A program made the translations under genes and the position numbers. From Diphasiastrum complanatum (taxonomy: Eukaryota > Streptophyta > Lycopodiopsida > Lycopodiales > Lycopodiaceae): a stretch of DNA of 64,000 bases. The stretch is taken from NCBI GenBank assembly GCA_029204225.1, contig CM055108.1, forward strand, positions 49,362,996 to 49,426,995, written 5' to 3'. Below, in pieces: positions 58,438 to 64,000 of the stretch. Each line of letters opens with the position of its first letter. Position 1 is the first letter of the stretch. The notes beneath the pieces were generated by a model. That model searched no databases and was not told where the DNA came from. It saw only the letters and a list, made by a program, of their open reading frames with translations.

Positions 58438-60823
58438 ATGTCTTCTTCATATTTTGTAAAAATGGTTTCTAGGAGTTGGAACGGGCTTTTGCTACTGTCG
58501 ATAATCATTCTTGTCTTCGAGAAAGCTTGCTCAACTCAAGTTCAACAGTGCGTGAAATCTTTTAAGTTCAAGGAAGTTGATAAAAGCTTCCACGCCTGTG
58601 TACTGTTACCCACACAGCGAGCCTCGCTTGCTTGGACATACTATCCTACGAATTTCACGCTAGATCTAGCTTTTTCAGGCACTGCTTTATCCCCTTCAGG
58701 CTGGGTTGGATGGGGCATTAATCTGGGACCTGAACCTGTAATGATCGGAACGAATGCCTTGATTGCATTTTATTCAGATATTAATGGAAGCAACGTTCTC
58801 CCATACAAGCTGACTGCAAGAAACATATACTACGAGCAGCCAACTTCCGGTCCCCTAGATTTCAATGTCACAGATAAAGCAGTGGATATTACGGGCACTA
58901 GTGTGATAATTTACGCTAAGGCTCAGCTCCCACCAAATCTAACGCACTTGAACCACATTTGGAACAGAGGACCTGGAGTAAGTGACTTCAAACCTCAACC
59001 TCATTCGATAGATGCAAATGATCTAAGAGGAGTGAGTATTCTGGATATTACTACTGGAACGGCGAATTTTTCTTCTGGCATATCGCATCAAAGACTGAAA
59101 AATGTGAGTTCTTATGGTACATCCGAGGAGCATAAGTTTTATCTCATTACTGATCATTGTCTTGCTGCTTTCGAGCTTATACTTCTATCAAAGATTATGA
59201 AATCTCTGTAATTGACTTTAATTTGTAGACTTATATTTTCTGCTTTTTCGATTAATTCTAGAATAAGAAAGATGAGATGCATTAGTGATATCCGTTTATG
59301 CGAACTCTTTACGATGCTCTTTAAATAAAGACCTAGTACTCAGCCGTGTCTATAAGGCTCACGTCTGAAGTTTGTATCGTAGGCCTGAAGTAAGAAGTGC
59401 TTCGTGTTGAACCTGCAAGTCTGAACCCTCTCTTTAATAGTTGCATAAATAACGAACCATGAATTTGAAAGACTGCATGGAAACTGGAAATTACGCTGCC
59501 AGTCTACTTTCTCAAAGTTTTGAGTCTAGTAGTTAGAATTGACAAATGCTTTGCATACTATTAGGGAACTCACCAAGCAGGATCTGACAATGTTTGCATG
59601 TTAACAATGTATAGAACCTAGTCTCTACACCTGCAAGCAAGTGTCCGTCATAATCTAAGAAGATCGTAGATTCGTATGGCAGGAGTACTTTCTTCAGGTG
59701 GCAATTGGAGTTATTCTTTAAAAACTTTATGTAAAACCTATAGACGATTTCGTGAAAAAGACCTTACTAAACGTGGTATATCTTTCTTCCAAGCATTGAA
59801 GGAGCAAAGCGCGTACAGAATCTTCGATACAGTAATTAATAGCAAGACTTTGTGTTTAAAATATAAAAATCAACTCACCCATATGCCATATATTGCACTC
59901 TGGAGGCACTAAAATACTCTCACGCGATCTGAAACTAGTTGAATACACACAAACCGGGCATTCAAACTCTTGAGATTTTGACTTTGTGCGATGCAGCTGC
60001 ATGGGATTTTGAGCGTTATTGGATGGAGTGTATTACTTCTAATCGGGGTGATTGTCGCGAGGCATTTGAGGCCTTTTAAAATTGCGGATCCCTTATGGTT
60101 TTACATTCACATTTCCTGCCAGCTTTTGGGGTACGTTCTAGGTGTAACTGCTTGGGCAATCGGTTTAGTACTGGGAAGCTATTCAAAGGGAACTATTTAT
60201 CACCAGCATCGTGATATTGGTATCACAATCTTTATCTTGGCAACCTTGCAGGTCAGTCATGGCGTATTCTAAAATAGTAGAAACATTACAATTTAATATT
60301 TTTTCGCGTGAAACTTTTGGACTCATTGACCAGATATTTGTTGTCCTTTCAAACAAAATTGATGTCAGCTGATTTGGAAACTCTTGATATGTATATCCAG
60401 TAAGATAACATGATGAAGCATTTATATGTATTATGCATGAGCATCTCATTGTTTGCAATGATGTTGCAGGTATTTGGCTTGCTCACCAAGCCAGATAAAC
60501 AGCACAAGCTACGACTATATTGGAACATCTATCACCATTTCATTGGATATTCCACTGTCATTTTGGCTATAATCAACATTTTCAAAGGCTTTGACATATT
60601 ACAGCCACAGCAAAAATGGCGTAAAGCATATATTGCTGTCATTGCAATTATAGTAGGAGTCGGTCTTGCTTTAGAGATCTTAACATGGACTATCTACTGT
60701 AGAAAGAGAGTTGAAAGAACCTTACGATCCAATGCAGAATACGAAATGAGCAATCGGTCTAGTCATGTACAGCAGTGGTGGGGTAAAATTATGATAATTG
60801 ACCGTCGCACGATGAGATTTTGA
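58438..60823 (+). CDS. Cytochrome b561 and DOMON domain-containing protein (3 exons, 424 aa)
   Basis: The one intact cellular gene. Exons 58438-59103, 59997-60251 and 60470-60823; introns 59104-59996 (GTGAGT...ATGCAG) and 60252-60469 (GTCAGT...TTGCAG), both phase 0. Residues 1-32 look like a signal peptide (GLLLLSIIILVF); Met9 is an alternative start. Residues about 50-180 form a DOMON domain (the plant AIR12 type) with candidate heme ligands Met102 (PVMIGTNALIAF) and His173 (LNHIW). Residues 223-390 form a b561 core of five membrane helices with the conserved His pattern LHG (His224), HISCQ (His260), HRDIG (His293) and HH..GY (His329). The family moves electrons, typically from ascorbate, across a membrane, usually the plasma membrane. 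Length is slightly above the usual near 400. No frameshift or missing key residue is seen. Intron positions are my prediction. Confidence 0.93.
59104..59996 (+). other. Intron 1 of the DOMON-b561 gene
   Basis: 893 bp, separating the DOMON exon from the b561 exons. It contains a 78-codon open frame (59676-59912) with no recognisable domain, which I do not call a gene. Confidence 0.85.
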
Positions 60824-61629
60824 GTACTGTAAGTAAAACTGAGCATATTTTAAGAGATGGTCGATCCGTTATACTTCCTTATACACTGCATACTGCGGAA
60901 CTCAGCTTGTGTGTGTAGATTAATGAGTCTATGACGGCCTGATCCACCAGCATTCAGTTTCTAGATCCACCAGATTATCGAGTCTTTCACTGCTTGATGC
61001 ACGGGCATTCGATTTAATACACTTTAATTGATATGTGTAAAGAGTCTACATAACAAAGCTCGAAGTTGAACATAGCTTATTTGTTAGAAGTAGTTTTCGA
61101 ATTTGTCAAGGACAGTTTTCGAATCATTGCCCAGTTTAATCCTTACCTATTGCAAAGGCATGTGTGCAACATTAGTCCTCAATCCTTGCTAGAATCGTAG
61201 CAATGACATCCATTAGATTTGTTGTAAACGTGAGATTCTATTACTTTTGTTCCCTTGAATTGTTTTTTTCCCAGATTGCACAAATTACATAAAAATCAGA
61301 TGTGGGCCACTAAGTAGAGAGTTGCATGAGAATGCTATGTGGCAATGGAGGCCATCCTATAATTAATGGGTACTTGCACAAACTGGGTTAAGCGGCTAAA
61401 GCCTTGGTTTAGAATGTTGCTATCCCTTTCAAGGTACATCTAGGAGCCCCCGACCCTTAGGTGCCCCCCATACTCTTCCAAATTTGAGAGCTCTGTATTG
61501 TGGCTATGCCTTCATGTTGAGCTCAACAACAAATAAACACATCTTAAAATTGGGCATTCTAAGTGTCAAATAATTGAATATTAGACATACTCAAACTTAA
61601 AGCTATGTTAATTGGGCAAAGTCAAAGAT

Positions 61630-61696
<67 letters not shown>

Positions 61697-61960
61697 ATGT
61701 TAGATGATTTTATGAATGCATATTGATAACCTCTAATTAACATTGACAACATTAGTTGGTGACTTTTTAGCTAGTATTCATCAATATTTAGACATTCTTG
61801 ATATATCAATTTATGACGCTAGTTTCATTTTTGTACCTAGTAAAATGGAGATGAAATTATGGCTAGGCCATTTTAGGCATGCTTGATAGCTTATGAAGAT
61901 CTGAATTTTTTTTCATTTTTCAAAGAGTTTTTAAAAATTTTATAGTTTTTTTGAGATTTC
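60824..61960. other. 3' flank of the gene, no further gene
   Basis: A (CT)n array lies at 61635-61692. I see no clear poly(A) signal or repeat otherwise. Confidence 0.5.
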
Positions 61961-62345
61961 TCAAGATCTAATTGGTAGGAATCTTCACAGACTTCTATGC
62001 AGGTCTAGGATAATACCTTGAGTTGTGCGAAGGTTGGTTCCCACTAGATTTTGAATAAAAAAAATTTGATGGGATTTTTGTCTCTTTTCCCTCCAAAAAT
62101 AGATTTGAGTTATTTTTATGGTTTTTTCAGTTTTGTGAATGGATGCCAAGCCCTTGGAGGCTGTTTTGGGTCTCCACTACCCTCTCACACCTCCTCCGCT
62201 AGCGAAGAACAGTCCAAGCACAAGGAATCACACAAAACAAGCTAAATCTATCCAAAAACCACCTAAAAAAAACTCTGAAAAAGCAAAAACAACTAAAAAT
62301 GCAACTAAACTAGTTAGTGAAACCTATCCCCGGCAACAACGCCAC
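61961..62345 (-). mobile_element. Ty3/Gypsy 5' leader and primer site
   Basis: Leader homologous to 44440-44700 at about 61970-62180. At 62323-62344 the minus strand reads TGGCGTTGTTGCCGGGGAT, close to the Athila/Tat-type primer site TGGCGCCGTTGCCGGGGA. It sits one base from the LTR at 62346. Confidence 0.7.
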
Positions 62346-62538
62346 TGTAGGGTGTGTAGTTATAGTCGGTGAGCATCCCTTCCGCCTGTCGAAGAGGATT
62401 AGATCACTGGATAGGTACCTAACTATGTCAAGATGCTAATTTTAGATGCTTCCTACTCTTTTTCCTAATACTACCACCCTTTAACACTACCCTTTCCTAC
62501 ACTAACCACACACACATCATGATTTAGAGTGCAAAGAG

Positions 62539-62599
<61 letters not shown>

Positions 62600-63137
62600 T
62601 AGAGCAAGAGGGAGATAATGAGAGTGAGAGGGGAGGTTAGCTTATTTGCTCATTGTGCATGCTAATGGAAAAACGTTAACAACTGAAACCAAAAACGTGT
62701 AAGCTAGAAAGCAAAAGCAAACACACAAAGAGCATTAGCAAGTAGTAAATAGCAAATGAGGATGCTTCTCTCCAAAATGGTAGAGTTTCCTCCTTCTCCT
62801 TAAGCATGAAAATATGATACAAATGGTGCCTTTTTATGCATGGGAAAGGCCCTTGCCCCTTTCTCCTATTGGCTATTCCAAGAAAGGTGGGATTGAAATC
62901 CACACCCTTCATAAAAAACACAAACTAATCAATGGTGGAGAGAAAAACACACTTTGCCTACCACCAATTGACTTTGACTATTTAATCAAACTTAGGAACT
63001 TAAGTTTAAGCTTAACTTTGGCCTTCTATTATTATTTTTAATTACATGGCCCAAAGTCAAGTTTATGCCAAAATTATTTATTTACAAGTGCTCATTGGGC
63101 CATGGGCTTATACACGTAGGATGCCACGACCCTCGCA
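62346..63137 (-). repeat. Ty3/Gypsy LTR with (GA)n array
   Basis: Plus-sense TGTAGGGTGTG...CCCTCGCA; in element (minus) sense TGCGAGGGTCGTGGC...CTACA. A (GA)n array lies at 62542-62595 inside it. Its left edge is well supported by the adjoining primer site; its right edge is a best guess. Short frames inside are not genes. Confidence 0.6.
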
Positions 63138-63179
63138 ACTATTTCTATTTTTTCAACTTTATTTATTTACAATATGTTG

Positions 63180-63600
63180 GGAGTACCCCAAAAATAATCT
63201 CCTAACTCATTACTTTGTGAAACATCTAAAAAGTACCCCATACTATTCTCGATGCAATGGGTTAGCCGAATCCTCAAACAAAAAACCATCAAACACAGAC
63301 TTCTTAATCTTCACAAACTATGTGAAACTCAGTTATTAAGCTATCATGCACAAGTAGTAAACAAACGCAGATAGAAGGCCTGGCATGATAATCATATTCG
63401 ACTAAAGGAATTGAATGAAGGAGATAAAGTTCTATTATATGAACTCAAAATATTAAACCAAAGAATCTCAAATTCCAAGGCCAAGGACCCTATGTGATCA
63501 CAAAAATTCACACCAATAGATTTGTGCAACTAGAAACATTAGATGGGATACCATTAGACACTCTTGTCAATGGATCTTGATTGAGAAAATTCCAAACAAC
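63180..63600 (+). pseudogene. Ty3/Gypsy integrase C-terminal fragment
   Basis: Plus strand in two frames: HYFVKHLKSTPYYSRCNGLA (the core end, normally SSPYYPQGNGQAE), then RWHDNHIRLKELNEGDKVLL and GPYVI-like, ending LVNGS, a stop, LRKF. A frameshift near 63340 separates the two parts. It has the opposite orientation to the LTR on its left, so it belongs to another element. Confidence 0.8.
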
Positions 63601-64000
63601 ATGAAACATTGATTTCTTTTTGTATATATGTATATAATCTTCTACAAAAGAGGTAATACGTTTCTTGGTTTTACCTAAGCAAATCATATCCATGCTTTTA
63701 TAAGAATCTGAAATTGTACTCTCTTATTTTGTGACAATTTTTTTTTCATCACACCGACTCAAATACTTGATATTCTTTGTATAAAATTTTGTTCTTTTCT
63801 TTTTTATCTCCTCACTTAAATACTCCGCCTATTCCCGTAAACACTTGGTGTCTCTCCACAATCATCTGCTTTTTCACAGACCAATTTGTTTCAAAATCAA
63901 CAAGCTATTCATCATTAACTCTTCTAATGTCACAAAGTTCTGAGGAAGGGAGAATCAAGGAGCAATTCTTGTGCTTCAAGAATCATCTCCAGACATACTT
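63601..64000. other. No gene at the window edge
   Basis: AT-rich; no supported frame or repeat. Confidence 0.4.

Noticed and set aside
59676-59912. 78-codon frame inside intron 1
   Set aside because: Unknown sequence inside a well-supported intron; no sign of retention.

Overview
This is nuclear DNA of a land plant, most likely a seed plant. The one intact cellular gene is a plant-type DOMON/cytochrome b561 gene with clean GT-AG introns. Almost everything else is Ty1/Copia and Ty3/Gypsy retrotransposon DNA, long (GA)n/(CT)n arrays and a decayed piece of nuclear rDNA. I cannot name the species. The window is gene-poor, repeat-rich, generally AT-rich, and built by insertion into older insertions.

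Layout. 1-700: Gypsy-type LTR debris with CT arrays. 700-13133: an old gag-like zinc-knuckle gene cut by two younger minus-strand LTR elements. Element 1 (968-6047, TSD GCAAG) has near-identical 1245-bp LTRs and no coding capacity. Element 2 (7239-12899, TSD GAGGA) has LTRs of about 860 bp and one intact 602-codon ORF unlike a normal Gag-Pol. Removing both elements leaves an old reading frame that continues across both sites. 13134-34110: a mosaic of truncated Copia elements in both orientations, including one nearly complete plus-strand element (24916-29948) and a 5' half (30768-34110), with a Gypsy integrase scrap. 34110-38080: very AT-rich DNA with Gypsy scraps, a Helitron-like Rep-helicase N-terminal fragment and a foldback repeat capped by CT/GA arrays. 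38080-42440: low-content DNA with a possible two-exon gene fragment, a Copia RNase H scrap, two hairpin-forming repeats and a G26 run. 42440-43535: decayed 18S rDNA with probable ITS1 beside it. 43700-48010: LTR scraps, a GA-bearing Gypsy LTR, a Copia gag-protease fragment and a Gypsy RT fragment. 48010-52300: mostly featureless, with two very long GA arrays. 52340-55100: a Copia IN-RT-RNase H block with a 3' LTR. 58438-60823: the DOMON-b561 gene. 61960-63600: a Gypsy leader, primer-binding site and LTR, then a Gypsy integrase tail.

How the parts relate. The Copia elements share a gag start of the MASxGGxLLE type, a GTGAGGAG polypurine tract and a tRNA-Met-type primer site (TGGTATCAGAGC). Many of their LTRs and leaders carry the palindrome CACACGTGTG, which occurs 11 times in the window. 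Several have lost exactly the parts needed for autonomy (integrase core, capsid or RNase H), so the locus holds mainly deletion derivatives. The two complete insertions are both non-autonomous and must have moved with enzymes supplied by other elements.
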